Below, piece after piece: positions 35,298 through 44,295 of a stretch of DNA of 64,000 nt. The position numbers were made by a program, and so were the translations under genes. How positions within the stretch are numbered: the stretch's first letter is position 1; every line of letters begins with the position of its first letter. The stretch spans positions 1 through 64,000 of the forward strand of contig NZ_BCXI01000040.1 of the NCBI RefSeq assembly GCF_001895025.1, read 5' to 3'. Under the pieces are notes generated by a model. It ran no database searches and was not told the origin of the DNA. It saw only the letters and a program-made list of their open reading frames with translations. The stretch comes from Rhodococcus zopfii NBRC 100606 = JCM 9919 (GTDB taxonomy: Bacteria > Actinomycetota > Actinomycetes > Mycobacteriales > Mycobacteriaceae).

Positions 35298-36088
35298 GCC
35301 CCAGCATCTTTCCAGGCCGTTTCGACGGCCGCGCGGTCGTCGTGACCGGCGCCGCGCAGGGCATCGGATGCGCGGTCGCGACCCGGATCGCGGCTGAGGG
35401 CGGCGACGTCGTCCTGATCGACCGCGCCGAGCTCGTCCACGACGTCGCGAAGGAACTGCGGGAGAACGGTGCCCGCGCGCATTCCGTCACCGCCGACCTC
35501 GAGACGTTCGACGGGGCGCAGGCCGCACTCGACGAGGCGCGACAGCAGTACGGTCGCATCGACGTGCTGGTCAACAATGTCGGTGGCGCCATCTGGGCCA
35601 AGCCGTACGAGCACTACACGCCCGAGCAGATCCAGGCCGAGGTGCAGCGCTCACTGTTCCCGACGCTGTGGACGTGCCGCGCGGTCCTGCCGCACTTGAT
35701 CGCCCGGAATTCGGGCACGATCGTCAACGTCTCGTCGGTCGCGACCCGCGGCGTCAACCGGGTCCCCTACGCGGCCGCGAAGGGCGGCGTCAACGCGATC
35801 ACCGCGGCGTTGGCACTGGAGGTCGCGCAATACGGGATCCGGGTGGTCGCGACCGCCCCGGGCGGCACCGACGCCCCGGTCCGCCGGGTCGCGCGCGGAC
35901 CGGCCGCGCAGACCGACCAGGAGAAGACCTGGTATCAGCAGATCGTCGACCAGACCGTCGGCTCGTCGCTGCTCAAACGGTACGGCACCCTCGACGAACA
36001 GGCCGCCGCGATCACATTCCTGGCATCCGAGGAAGCCTCGTACATCACCGGGACGGTTCTGCCCGTCGCCGGCGGCGATCTGGGCTAG
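35294..36088 (+). CDS. benD: Benzoate cis-diol dehydrogenase
   Basis: A 264-residue SDR with TGAAQGIG, NNVGG, a Ser in VNVSSVATR, the active-site YAAAKGG and a C-terminal GTVLPVAGG. BenD oxidises and decarboxylates the benzoate cis-diol to catechol with NAD. The ATG at 35294 overlaps the benC stop (ATGA), so expression is coupled to the reductase. The longer upstream frame is a benC shadow. A hairpin with a T tract follows the gene. Confidence 0.95.
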   Translation: MSPSIFPGRFDGRAVVVTGAAQGIGCAVATRIAAEGGDVVLIDRAELVHDVAKELRENGARAHSVTADLETFDGAQAALDEARQQYGRIDVLVNNVGGAIWAKPYEHYTPEQIQAEVQRSLFPTLWTCRAVLPHLIARNSGTIVNVSSVATRGVNRVPYAAAKGGVNAITAALALEVAQYGIRVVATAPGGTDAPVRRVARGPAAQTDQEKTWYQQIVDQTVGSSLLKRYGTLDEQAAAITFLASEEASYITGTVLPVAGGDLG

Positions 36089-36099
36089 CCCACCGCCCC

Positions 36100-36149
36100 G
36101 GGCCTCGCCGACAGGGCCGCATCCGGCCCCGACGGTGAGGCCCATTTTT
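36100..36149 (+). terminator. Intrinsic terminator after benD
   Basis: Two 20-nt arms (36100-36119 and 36124-36143) pair at 17 positions around a 4-nt loop and are followed by ATTTTT (36144-36149). This is the clearest factor-independent terminator in the window. It separates benABCD from benK, so the transporter is either expressed from read-through or has its own promoter in the 45 bp that follow. Confidence 0.75.
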
Positions 36150-36193
36150 CTCCTCCGATCGTTCTGTGATTCCCCTCACCAACTGGAGTGACT

Positions 36194-37525
36194 ATGACCC
36201 AGCCCACCGAATGGGCCAGTGCGCAGCACCGCCGTTCCGTCCTCTGGATCGTCGCCCTCGCGACGCTCGCGATCGTCTTCGACGGATACGACCTGGTCGT
36301 CTACGGCACCATCCTGCCCACATTGATGGCCGATCCCGGCCAGCTCGGGCACATCTCGGCGGAACAGGGCGGTGCGCTCGGTTCGTACGCGCTGGTCGGC
36401 GTCATGGTCGGCGCGCTGGCCACCGGTGCGTTCGGTGACCGCGTCGGTCGCCGGAAGATGATGCTCCTGCACATCGTCTGGTTCTCCGTCGGCATGGCCG
36501 CCGCGGCACTGTCGACGAACCTCGCGATGTTCGGCGCACTGCGGTTCTTCACGGGCATCGGTGTCGGAGGGCTCGTCGCCACCGCCGGTGCCGTCGTCGC
36601 CGAGTTCGCACCGGCAGGCAAGCGCAATCTCTACAACGCGATCGTCTACAGCGGTGTCCCCGCCGGCGGGGTCCTCGCATCGCTGCTGGCAATCGTGCTG
36701 CGCGACGCGATCGGCTGGCGCGGCCTGTTCCTGATCGGCGCGCTGCCCCTGGTGATCCTGCTGCCCCTCGCCGTGGTGAAACTCCCCGAGTCGCCGCAGT
36801 GGCTGATCTCGCGCGGTCGTACCGACGACGCCACCACGGTCTGCTCCGAGTTCGGCATCCCGATGCCCGCACCGTCGGCACCGACCGTCGACAAGGCCGG
36901 GTTCGCCGCCCTGGCCACTCACCGTTATGCCTGGGGTACAACACTTCTCGGCCTCATGAGCTTCGCCGGACTGCTGCTCACCTACGGGTTGAACACGTGG
37001 CTTCCGAAGATCATGGCGGATGCCGGGTACAACGCGAAGGGCTCGCTGGCGTTCCTGCTCGTCCTCAACGGCGGCGCGATCATCGGTGGCCTGCTCGCCT
37101 CCCGGGTCGCGGACGGGCGCGGACCCCAGCCCGTCGTCGTCACCACCTTCGGTCTCGCGGCCCTCGCATTGGTGCTGCTCACCTTCGGGTTCCCGCTGCC
37201 GGTGCTCCTCGCGGCGGTCGCGATCGCCGGTGTCGGCACGATCGGCACCCAGGTCCTCGTCTACGGATTCGTCTCCAACTACTACGAGACCCGGGCCCGG
37301 GCTGCAGGGGTCGCGTGGTGCGCCGGGTTCGGTCGCCTCGGCGGGATCTTCGGACCCATCATCGGTGGCCTGCTCATCGGTGCCGGTCTGAGCAACAACG
37401 TGAACTTCTACATCTTCGCCGGGATCGCGCTGGCCGGTGCAGTCGTCACGTTCTTCGTGCCGCCCCGGCCGGCCGCCCCGAACGCCGAACCGGAGCCCGC
37501 GGTCGCGGCTACGGTGGAGGCGTGA
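36194..37525 (+). CDS. benK: MFS aromatic acid transporter, BenK-like
   Basis: A 443-residue transporter of the aromatic acid:H+ symporter family with about twelve membrane segments. The first segment has the DGYDLVVYGTILPTL motif typical of BenK and PcaK, and the loop motif is GDRVGRRK. The ATG at 36194 has GGAG 5 nt upstream; a GTG two codons earlier is less likely. It should bring benzoate into the cell. Its stop overlaps the start of the LAL regulator (GTGA), so transporter and regulator are made together. Confidence 0.93.
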   Translation: MTQPTEWASAQHRRSVLWIVALATLAIVFDGYDLVVYGTILPTLMADPGQLGHISAEQGGALGSYALVGVMVGALATGAFGDRVGRRKMMLLHIVWFSVGMAAAALSTNLAMFGALRFFTGIGVGGLVATAGAVVAEFAPAGKRNLYNAIVYSGVPAGGVLASLLAIVLRDAIGWRGLFLIGALPLVILLPLAVVKLPESPQWLISRGRTDDATTVCSEFGIPMPAPSAPTVDKAGFAALATHRYAWGTTLLGLMSFAGLLLTYGLNTWLPKIMADAGYNAKGSLAFLLVLNGGAIIGGLLASRVADGRGPQPVVVTTFGLAALALVLLTFGFPLPVLLAAVAIAGVGTIGTQVLVYGFVSNYYETRARAAGVAWCAGFGRLGGIFGPIIGGLLIGAGLSNNVNFYIFAGIALAGAVVTFFVPPRPAAPNAEPEPAVAATVEA

Positions 37526-40221
37526 CGGGACCTTCCATGCTGGTCGGACGTACCCGCGAGCTCGCAGAGCTCGAGCGGATCCTCGACGAGGCGCGAACCG
37601 GCACCCCCGGTCTCGCCCTCGTCGGGGGTCCACCCGGCATCGGAAAGACCATTCTGGTGCGAACTTTCGTCGAATCACTGTCCGGCTGGACGGTTCTCGG
37701 CGCAACCTGCGCGGAGTGGGAGTCGCACCGCCCGTGGTCCGTCGCCGAGCAACTGTTGCACGCGCCGGTGACGGCGACGGATCCGGTCGACGTCGCGCAC
37801 GAGATACTCGCGCACCTGACCGGCCCCACGGTGATCGTCGTCGACGACGCGCATCGGTCCGATCCCGAATCGCTGCAAGCACTGTCGTCGCTGGCGCGCC
37901 GCGCGCACGGTCGCCCGTTGCTCATGCTGTGGCTGATCCCCGATGTCCTGCCCGAGACCGTCACCGACGAGATCGCCCGGATCCTCGACATGCACCGCAC
38001 CGTCACGGTGCACGTCGGCCCGCTCACGCCCGCGGACATCGCGCAACTGGCCCTCACACGTGCCGGCATCGACCTGTCGGCGTGGACAGCGCGGCGTCTG
38101 CACGAACACACCCTCGGCAGTCCGCACCCGACCCTACAGGTCATCGACGAGGTCCCGCGGTCGCAGTGGCATCGCTGGCAGGACCGGTTCCCCGCACCGA
38201 AACAGCACGCCGCGATGGTGCGCCGCAGGCTCGCCGGGCTCTCCGCTCCGGCTCGCACGCTCGTGGAATCCGCGGCGATCCTCGGCACCGACTGCTCCCT
38301 CGCGCACGCCGCGTCCCTCGCCGGTCTGGACGACCCGACGGCCGCTCTCGACGACGCCCACTCCGCCGGGTTGCTCACGATGCGAGAGCAGCGCGGCGTC
38401 GTCACGCTGTCGTTTCCGGAGCCCATGACCGGTGCCGCCGTCGCCGACGGACTCGGCCCGGCGCGATGGCAGGAACTGCACGCCCGGGCCGCGGAGGTCG
38501 TCGACAACGAGGGAGCATCCCTGTTCCACCTGGTTTCCGCGACCCCCCGGGCCGACGCCGACCTCGCCGACCACCTCGATCGGCACGCGCAGGCACGCGC
38601 GTCCGACGGAGCGTGGTCCGACGCGGCCGAAGCCCTCATCATCTCCAGCCGGATCACCCCGGACCGGGAGCTGCGCACCGAGCGCCTGATCCGCGGCGTC
38701 GACGCGCTCACCGGCGCCGCCGACCTCCCGCAGGCGCAGACGTTCCTGCCCGAGATCGAAAGCGCCCCCGACGGTCCGATGCGCGACGCGGTGCTCGGCT
38801 ACCTGGCGGTCCAGCGCGGGCGCGCCGCCGAGGCACATCAACTGCTCACCCGCGCGTGGACATCGCTCGGCGACCCGGCCGCGGACCCTCAGCTCGCCGC
38901 GCGGATCTGCCAGCGCATGGTGCTGCACTCGCTGGCCCGGCTGCGCGGCGACGAACTCGTCGAGTGGGCCGACCGCGCCGCCGATCTGGTGCCGCGGGAC
39001 ACTCCGGCCGCCGTCGAATCCGCGGCCGTTCGCGGCCTCGGTCTCGCGATGACCGGACATGTCGACGAGGCGGTTTCCTCGTACGCGACACTGTCCGATC
39101 ACGTGCGGCTCGGCGCCCAGAGCCAGCGTGTCCGCATGGCGGAAGGCTGGCTGGCCCTGGCGCTCGACGACCCCGACCGGGCGCGGTCGGAACTCGAAGC
39201 CGCCGAACCCACCGTGTTCCGCGGAGGTTCGCTGCGAATCTCGTTGTGGGCGCAGGCATGGCTGGCCCGGACCCAGTTCGCGCTCGGCGAGTGGGACGAT
39301 GCGATCCGCACGGTCGACCGCGCCACAGCGCAACTCGACCGCACCGGACTGGATCTTCTTCGGCCCCTGGTTCATTGGACCGGCGCGCAGATCCACGCGT
39401 TGCGCGGGGACCGCACCAGAGCGCGCGAACATCTGCTGCGGGGCCGCGCCGGCACCAACGACTACGCGATGATGCTGGCACCGTCGGCGATCTCGGCGGC
39501 GCAGTGCGCCGAGGTCGCCGCGGAGTACGACGATGTGCTGCGGCATCTCGAACCACTCGTCGCCGTGCAGCACCGGGAGGGGCTCGACGAACCGGGTTTC
39601 TGGCCCTGGCCGGACCTGTACGCCAATGCGCTCGTCATGACCGGGCAGGTGGACGATGCCGACGCGTTCCTGCGACCGTTCGAGGAGCGCGCCGCCGCAC
39701 GCGGGCACCGATCCGCGCGGGCACGGCTCGGGTTCGTGCGTGGCCGGATCCAGGGTTCGCGCGGCGACATCGACGGGGCCCGCGATACTTTCGAATCGGC
39801 ACTCGCAGATCTGGCGCCGCTGCCGTTGCCCTACGACCGGGCCCGGGTGGCGTACGCATACGGGCAGACGATGCGCCGGGCGGGACGGCGACGCGAAGCC
39901 GATGCGGTGATGCGTTCGGCCCGGGAACTGTATTCGACGCTCGGCGCGACCAGCTACGTGCAGCGCTGCGATCGTGAACTCAAGGCCGGCGGCCTGAAGG
40001 CCGGCGAGGGAACCGCGGAGCGAACGGCCGATGCCGTCGCCCTCACCCCGCAGGAGCAGTCGGTCGCGGCGCTCGTCGCTGCCGGCCACACCAACAAGGA
40101 AGTGGCCGGCGAGTTGTTCCTGTCGGTCAAGACCGTGCAGTACCACCTGACCCGCGTGTACGCGAAGTTCGGCATCCGGTCCCGGAGCGAACTCGCAGCC
40201 CGATTCCGAGAACAGGAGTAG
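37522..40221 (+). CDS. benR: Large ATP-binding LuxR-family (LAL) regulator of the ben genes
   Basis: An 899-residue LAL-type regulator. The N-terminal STAND-like ATPase has Walker A GGPPGIGKT near residue 35 and a Walker-B-like VVDDAH about 75 residues later. A long helical TPR-like middle (about 300-820) leads to a C-terminal LuxR helix-turn-helix (LTPQEQSVAALVAAGHTNKEVAGELF, then KTVQYHLTRVYAKFGIRSRSEL). The GTG at 37522 overlaps the benK stop; an ATG 15 bp later is an alternative. The Corynebacterium glutamicum ben cluster is also controlled by a LuxR-type BenR, so the name is by analogy. Inducer and ATP probably switch it on. Candidate target repeats lie upstream of benA. Confidence 0.87.
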   Translation: MTGPSMLVGRTRELAELERILDEARTGTPGLALVGGPPGIGKTILVRTFVESLSGWTVLGATCAEWESHRPWSVAEQLLHAPVTATDPVDVAHEILAHLTGPTVIVVDDAHRSDPESLQALSSLARRAHGRPLLMLWLIPDVLPETVTDEIARILDMHRTVTVHVGPLTPADIAQLALTRAGIDLSAWTARRLHEHTLGSPHPTLQVIDEVPRSQWHRWQDRFPAPKQHAAMVRRRLAGLSAPARTLVESAAILGTDCSLAHAASLAGLDDPTAALDDAHSAGLLTMREQRGVVTLSFPEPMTGAAVADGLGPARWQELHARAAEVVDNEGASLFHLVSATPRADADLADHLDRHAQARASDGAWSDAAEALIISSRITPDRELRTERLIRGVDALTGAADLPQAQTFLPEIESAPDGPMRDAVLGYLAVQRGRAAEAHQLLTRAWTSLGDPAADPQLAARICQRMVLHSLARLRGDELVEWADRAADLVPRDTPAAVESAAVRGLGLAMTGHVDEAVSSYATLSDHVRLGAQSQRVRMAEGWLALALDDPDRARSELEAAEPTVFRGGSLRISLWAQAWLARTQFALGEWDDAIRTVDRATAQLDRTGLDLLRPLVHWTGAQIHALRGDRTRAREHLLRGRAGTNDYAMMLAPSAISAAQCAEVAAEYDDVLRHLEPLVAVQHREGLDEPGFWPWPDLYANALVMTGQVDDADAFLRPFEERAAARGHRSARARLGFVRGRIQGSRGDIDGARDTFESALADLAPLPLPYDRARVAYAYGQTMRRAGRRREADAVMRSARELYSTLGATSYVQRCDRELKAGGLKAGEGTAERTADAVALTPQEQSVAALVAAGHTNKEVAGELFLSVKTVQYHLTRVYAKFGIRSRSELAARFREQE

Positions 40222-40229
40222 TTGTATCG

Positions 40230-41495
40230 ATGACCGCAGTCGACGAGGACACCCGGCCCGATACCGGTAGCCTCCTGTTCGAACGCCCCGCGCGACCACG
40301 CACGACGCTGCGCCGGTTCGGCCGTGATCTCGGACCCGGCTATGCGGCCAACGGCCTTGTCGGGTTGATCTTCTCGTGCACCGGCCCGGTCGCGGTGATC
40401 CTCGCCGCCGGCGCCGCCGGCGGGTTGAGTGCGTCGCAGTTCGCGTCGTGGATATTCGGCGTGTTTGTGCTCAACGGGATTCTCACGATCGCGATGAGCC
40501 TCGCGTACCGTCAGCCGCTCGGGTTCTTCTGGACCATTCCCGGCACGGTGGTCGTCGGCGAATCGCTCTCGCACCTGAGCTGGCCCGAGGTGATCGGCGC
40601 CTACGTCGTCACGTCCGCACTGATTCTGCTGCTGGGGCTTTCGGGCCTGGTCCGGCGCGCGATGTCGGCCCTGCCCATGCCGATCGTGATGGCGATGGTC
40701 GCCGGGGTGTTCCTGAAGTTCGGGGTGGACCTCGTGCGGGCTCTCGACGCCGATGTCGCGATCGCGGTGCCGATGGTCCTGGTGTTCCTGGCGCTCAGCG
40801 CGGTTCCGGCCCTCGGCCGCTGGATGCCGCCGATCCTGGGGGCGCTGCTCGCAGGCGTCGTCGCGGTCGGGGTGTCGGGCCGGTTCGACCCCGCGGGCGA
40901 CGATGCCGGGGTCTTCGCGTCCCCCGTGTTCACCGCGCCGGTGTTCACGTGGACGGCCATTCTCGAACTCGTTGTTCCGCTGGCCATCACGGTGCTCGTC
41001 GTACAGAACGGTCAGGGTGTGGCGGTGTTGCGGGGCGCCGGGCACCACCCGCCGATCAACGTCGCGACGGTCGCGTGCGGGGTGTGGTCGTTCGCGGCGG
41101 CGGCCGTCGGCGCCGTCTCCACGTGCCTGACCGGTCCGACAAACGCGTTGCTGGTGTCCTCCGGGGACCACAGCCGCCAGTACACCGCCACGGTGACGTG
41201 CGGGGCGCTGGCGATCGTATTCGGTTCGTTCGCACCGCTGTTCGTGCGGTGGATGACCGCGGCACCCGTCGCGTTCGTCGCCACACTGGGCGGGCTGGCG
41301 ATGCTGCGGGCGCTGCAGGGCGCGTTCGCCGCCGGGTTCGGTCGCACCCACACGATGGGCGCACTGGTCGCGTTCGTGGTCACCGCATCGAATGTCGCGT
41401 TCTGGAACATCGGCGCCGCGTTCTGGGGGCTGGTCGCGGGCGTCGCCATGTCGTGGCTGCTCGAGCGCGGCGACTGGACCGAGCGACGACTGTGA
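40230..41495 (+). CDS. benE: Benzoate/H+ symporter of the BenE family
   Basis: A 421-residue membrane protein with ten or more hydrophobic segments. GLIFSCTGPVAVILAAG near the start and the late GPTNALLVSSG stretch are characteristic of BenE. The AGGAG ribosome-binding site overlaps the end of the LAL gene, so it is part of the benK-benR-benE transcript. The cluster therefore has two unrelated candidate benzoate importers, BenK and BenE, which may differ in affinity or in accepted substrates. Confidence 0.93.
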   Translation: MTAVDEDTRPDTGSLLFERPARPRTTLRRFGRDLGPGYAANGLVGLIFSCTGPVAVILAAGAAGGLSASQFASWIFGVFVLNGILTIAMSLAYRQPLGFFWTIPGTVVVGESLSHLSWPEVIGAYVVTSALILLLGLSGLVRRAMSALPMPIVMAMVAGVFLKFGVDLVRALDADVAIAVPMVLVFLALSAVPALGRWMPPILGALLAGVVAVGVSGRFDPAGDDAGVFASPVFTAPVFTWTAILELVVPLAITVLVVQNGQGVAVLRGAGHHPPINVATVACGVWSFAAAAVGAVSTCLTGPTNALLVSSGDHSRQYTATVTCGALAIVFGSFAPLFVRWMTAAPVAFVATLGGLAMLRALQGAFAAGFGRTHTMGALVAFVVTASNVAFWNIGAAFWGLVAGVAMSWLLERGDWTERRL

Positions 41496-41542
41496 GAGGC
41501 CCTGTCAGACCCTCGGACCGACGGGACACTGCCCAGCGGCAG

Positions 41543-42292
41543 TCATAGCAGCTCACCGATTACGCACAGCGGCAAATGGATCCAGCCCTCCCGGGCCGCT
41601 ACAGCCCGCTGCGCCGCATCGGGCCGGGTAGTTCTTCCGAGCGCTGCAGCTCGGGCGACAAGGCCGGCGACAACCGCATCGAACGCGTCGTCGGAGGCGA
41701 CACAGAGATCCCGGAAGCCGCCGAGCCTCAGTTCTGGAAGGGCTCGTTCCAGTGCAGCCACCGATGCGGCCCGCGCCTCACAGTTCTTCGCGCTCTTGTA
41801 GCCCTTGAAGGGCAGGTTCCAGCCCCGCAGCGCAGCGGCGGGATACACCTCGACCACGGCCCCGTCCACCCGGTCGACATCCACCCCGACGGCCTCGAGT
41901 TCTGCGAGCAGGCCCGCACACCGGAGCGCCACATGCGCGATGAGATCCGCGGACACACTCAGCGGGACGATTCCCGTTTCGGCATGCACGACGCGGTCCG
42001 TCGACCGCCGGACCAACGGGAGGCGTCCCGAGCGGCTGCTCAGGACGCGTTCGCGCGAGTGTTCCAGGCGGTGGTGCGCGGCGACGAAGTCCACGAACCC
42101 ATCGGGCCAGCCGAACGGTGCGTCGATGCCGCTCCGGTCCGCCGCGGCCACCGCGTTCACGACGTCCCGGTCGGTGGCGCCGAGCCGTAACTCCAGAACG
42201 GTCGCGGTGCCGTGTTCCCAGGCGAGGGTGGCGACCGCCGTCTTCGCCGGCTCCGCCGCGAGGTCGACTCCTACCGTCTGCACCCACGTCAC
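41543..42292 (-). CDS. DUF429 domain protein
   Basis: A 249-residue protein with the DUF429 pattern: an acidic first strand (VGVDLAAEPAKTAVA), DAPFGWP in the middle, RSTDRVVH, and a late segment with PAAALRGWNLPFKGYK. The fold is RNase-H-like by family knowledge, but no function is established. The frame remains open to 42703; I start at the GTG at 42292, which directly precedes the conserved first strand (VTWVQ), although no strong ribosome-binding site is present. It converges with benE over 47 bp that contain only a small 6-bp-stem hairpin. Confidence 0.8.
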   Translation of the reverse strand: MTWVQTVGVDLAAEPAKTAVATLAWEHGTATVLELRLGATDRDVVNAVAAADRSGIDAPFGWPDGFVDFVAAHHRLEHSRERVLSSRSGRLPLVRRSTDRVVHAETGIVPLSVSADLIAHVALRCAGLLAELEAVGVDVDRVDGAVVEVYPAAALRGWNLPFKGYKSAKNCEARAASVAALERALPELRLGGFRDLCVASDDAFDAVVAGLVARAAALGRTTRPDAAQRAVAAREGWIHLPLCVIGELL

Positions 42293-42400
42293 GGTATCCG
42301 CTGCGCACCCCGAAGTGTCCCCCTCGGCGCCGGCACGTGGCTTACGTTCCGCATTCGTGTCACGGTGGAGGCGGAGATTCCTTCCAGGAGGTGCAACACC

Positions 42401-42559
42401 ATGGAGCACACCCAGCCCAGCGGCGCCGCGCAGGAATGCCCGGACTGCCACGCACTCGCCGCAGACCTCGAAGCGCACAAGCAATGGCACTCCAGGGTCG
42501 TCCACGACCTCGCCGTCGCCGTCGAGAAGGAAGTGGACAGACGGACGAAGACACCCTGA
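42401..42559 (+). CDS. Small Cys/His zinc-binding-like protein
   Basis: A 52-residue protein with a strong AGGAGG site 9 nt before the ATG. It has CPDCHALAADLEAHKQWH, a C-x2-C-x9-H-x3-H pattern that could bind one zinc ion, followed by a charged helix (VVHDLAVAVEKEVDRR). The spacing is shorter than in classical C2H2 fingers. I recognise no named family. It lies 45 bp before a membrane hydrolase-like gene and may be in the same transcript. Because short open frames are common in GC-rich DNA, the main support is the ribosome-binding site and the regular Cys/His pattern. Confidence 0.65.
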   Translation: MEHTQPSGAAQECPDCHALAADLEAHKQWHSRVVHDLAVAVEKEVDRRTKTP

Positions 42560-42603
42560 CCGGAGCCGGTCCGCGATCCGGTCGCGCCGGAGGGGGACGG
42601 TGG

Positions 42604-44163
42604 ATGCGCTGGTGGCCTCTTGCGGCCGCTGCGGCGCTCGTCGTGCTGCTCGCCGCAACGAACGCGATCCCCACCTGGCCGGGGCTGATCCACCTGGTGG
42701 CACTGCCGCCGCTGGATCAGTTCACCGACCTGCGGCTCCTGCTGTCGCGGGCGTCGTCGTGGCCAGTGTTCCTGACGTTGCTCGCCGGCGTGACCGCAGC
42801 CCGGGTGGTGTTCATGGCATGGCTTTTGGGCGGCCTCGACACCCGCCGCCTGCGCTTCGCGGCCCTGTTCTACACGATCGCGTCGGGACCGGTACTGCTG
42901 GCGGCGATGGCCGACGCCTCCGCGTACGCGGTCCTGTACTCCCGGCTGTTCTGGCCCGCCGTCGCCCTGATCGGGGTGCTGGTACTCACCCTCGGCCCGG
43001 TGCCGTGGCAGGGCGGATCCAAGTTGTCCGAGGCCGTCGCGCTGACCTGGCGACGGGGGCTGCGGCTGGAGGTGATGCTGCCGTACTGCGCGGTGATCCT
43101 GGCGCTGGGTGCCGTGGCCGACAGACTCCCGGTCCTTACCGTGCCGCTCGTGCCGGTCTCGGCCGTCGCGACCGGCCTGACGATCCGGGCGATGGACCGA
43201 CCGTCGCTGCGCCGGCCGGGGGCGGCCTTGGCCGCGCTCACCGCGGTGCTCACCGCCGCGTCGGTCGCGTTCGTCGCGACCCCCGGGTATACCGAGCCGG
43301 AACCCGGCCCACCACAACCGGGTTCGCTGCTGATCCTGTCCGGAATCAACTCGGCGTCGGGCCGGGGCCGTATCTACGCGACAGACGTGCACCGCCTCGG
43401 TTATCGCTGCGAGCAGGTGTACTACTTCTCGTATGCCGGGCCGGGCGACGGGCAGCCGCAGGGAGATGCGACCTGCCCGATTCGCACCGGAACCCCCTAC
43501 GGGCCGGACGACACCCAGCGGCCGTTCCACGAGCAGGTCGATCTGTTCGCCGAGCAGGCGACCGCACTGCCTCGACCACTCGTGGTCGCCGCGCACTCGC
43601 ACGCCGTCTGGGTGGTGTGGGAAGCCGTCGCCACCGGGCGGGTCGACGTCGACACGCTGCTGCTGGTCGGCGCGTTTCCGAGCACCCCGACCGGCTACCC
43701 CCCACCGCACGTGGACGAGCCCGGCCGCGTCCTGGGCGACCTGCTGCGGGTCGCCGCACCGGCCGCCGACCTGGTCCGCTTCCACTTCGACCCGGACTCC
43801 CCCGCCGCGCGGGAACTGCTCGGCACGAAGGGAGCTGCGGAATCCATTCTTGCTCAGCCACTTCCACAAAGCGTGCGCGCTCTGAGCCTGCCCGCGGCCA
43901 CCGACCTGCCCTTGATCGCGGACGGCCGGCGGCTCGATGTCGAACGAAACGGGTGCCCGGCGCGCGTCGCCCACCCGAACCTGCCCACATCGGCAGCATT
44001 CGAGGACGCGACGATCCGCTTCCTGAACGGCCGCCCTCCCCCACCGTGCCCGCCGTGGCGGGACTGGGGCGCCGTGGCCGTACGGCCGTTCGGAGTGCCC
44101 TCGGGACAGGCACGGCGACAACGCCGAGGATCGCCGACGCGAGGGACCGCCGAAGGAGCATGA
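42604..44163 (+). CDS. Membrane-anchored alpha/beta hydrolase-like protein of unknown function
   Basis: A 519-residue protein in two parts. The first 230 residues contain about six hydrophobic segments beginning at MRWWPLAAAAALVVLLAA. From about residue 240 a soluble domain starts with GSLLILSGINSASGRG and has VVAAHSHAVWVVWEA in the position of a hydrolase nucleophile elbow. That elbow reads A-H-S-H-A instead of G-x-S-x-G, so activity is uncertain. The domain also contains LLLVGAFPSTP and a late His (CPARVAHPNL) that could complete a triad. The ATG at 42604 has a GGAGGGGG site. I do not recognise a named family. Confidence 0.75.
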   Translation: MRWWPLAAAAALVVLLAATNAIPTWPGLIHLVALPPLDQFTDLRLLLSRASSWPVFLTLLAGVTAARVVFMAWLLGGLDTRRLRFAALFYTIASGPVLLAAMADASAYAVLYSRLFWPAVALIGVLVLTLGPVPWQGGSKLSEAVALTWRRGLRLEVMLPYCAVILALGAVADRLPVLTVPLVPVSAVATGLTIRAMDRPSLRRPGAALAALTAVLTAASVAFVATPGYTEPEPGPPQPGSLLILSGINSASGRGRIYATDVHRLGYRCEQVYYFSYAGPGDGQPQGDATCPIRTGTPYGPDDTQRPFHEQVDLFAEQATALPRPLVVAAHSHAVWVVWEAVATGRVDVDTLLLVGAFPSTPTGYPPPHVDEPGRVLGDLLRVAAPAADLVRFHFDPDSPAARELLGTKGAAESILAQPLPQSVRALSLPAATDLPLIADGRRLDVERNGCPARVAHPNLPTSAAFEDATIRFLNGRPPPPCPPWRDWGAVAVRPFGVPSGQARRQRRGSPTRGTAEGA

Positions 44164-44295
44164 TGGAGGCGTGACACCTGCGTCGCCCGAAAAATGCGAT
44201 TCGGTTCCCTCGGCCGGCTCCCTGGCAAATGACGTTGCGCCGCAACATTACGGCTGAGCGCCCCCGTGAGCGCCACACGATGAGGAGCAACGGTC

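Noticed and set aside
36799-40221. A 1140-codon version of the LAL regulator beginning inside benK
   Set aside because: The first 240 codons overlap benK out of frame and show no domain. The GTG overlapping the benK stop gives the natural N terminus.
38134-40299. A 721-codon minus-strand frame opposite the LAL regulator gene
   Set aside because: It is a codon-phase shadow of a real gene with intact ATPase and LuxR motifs, and it has no ribosome-binding site or recognisable domain.
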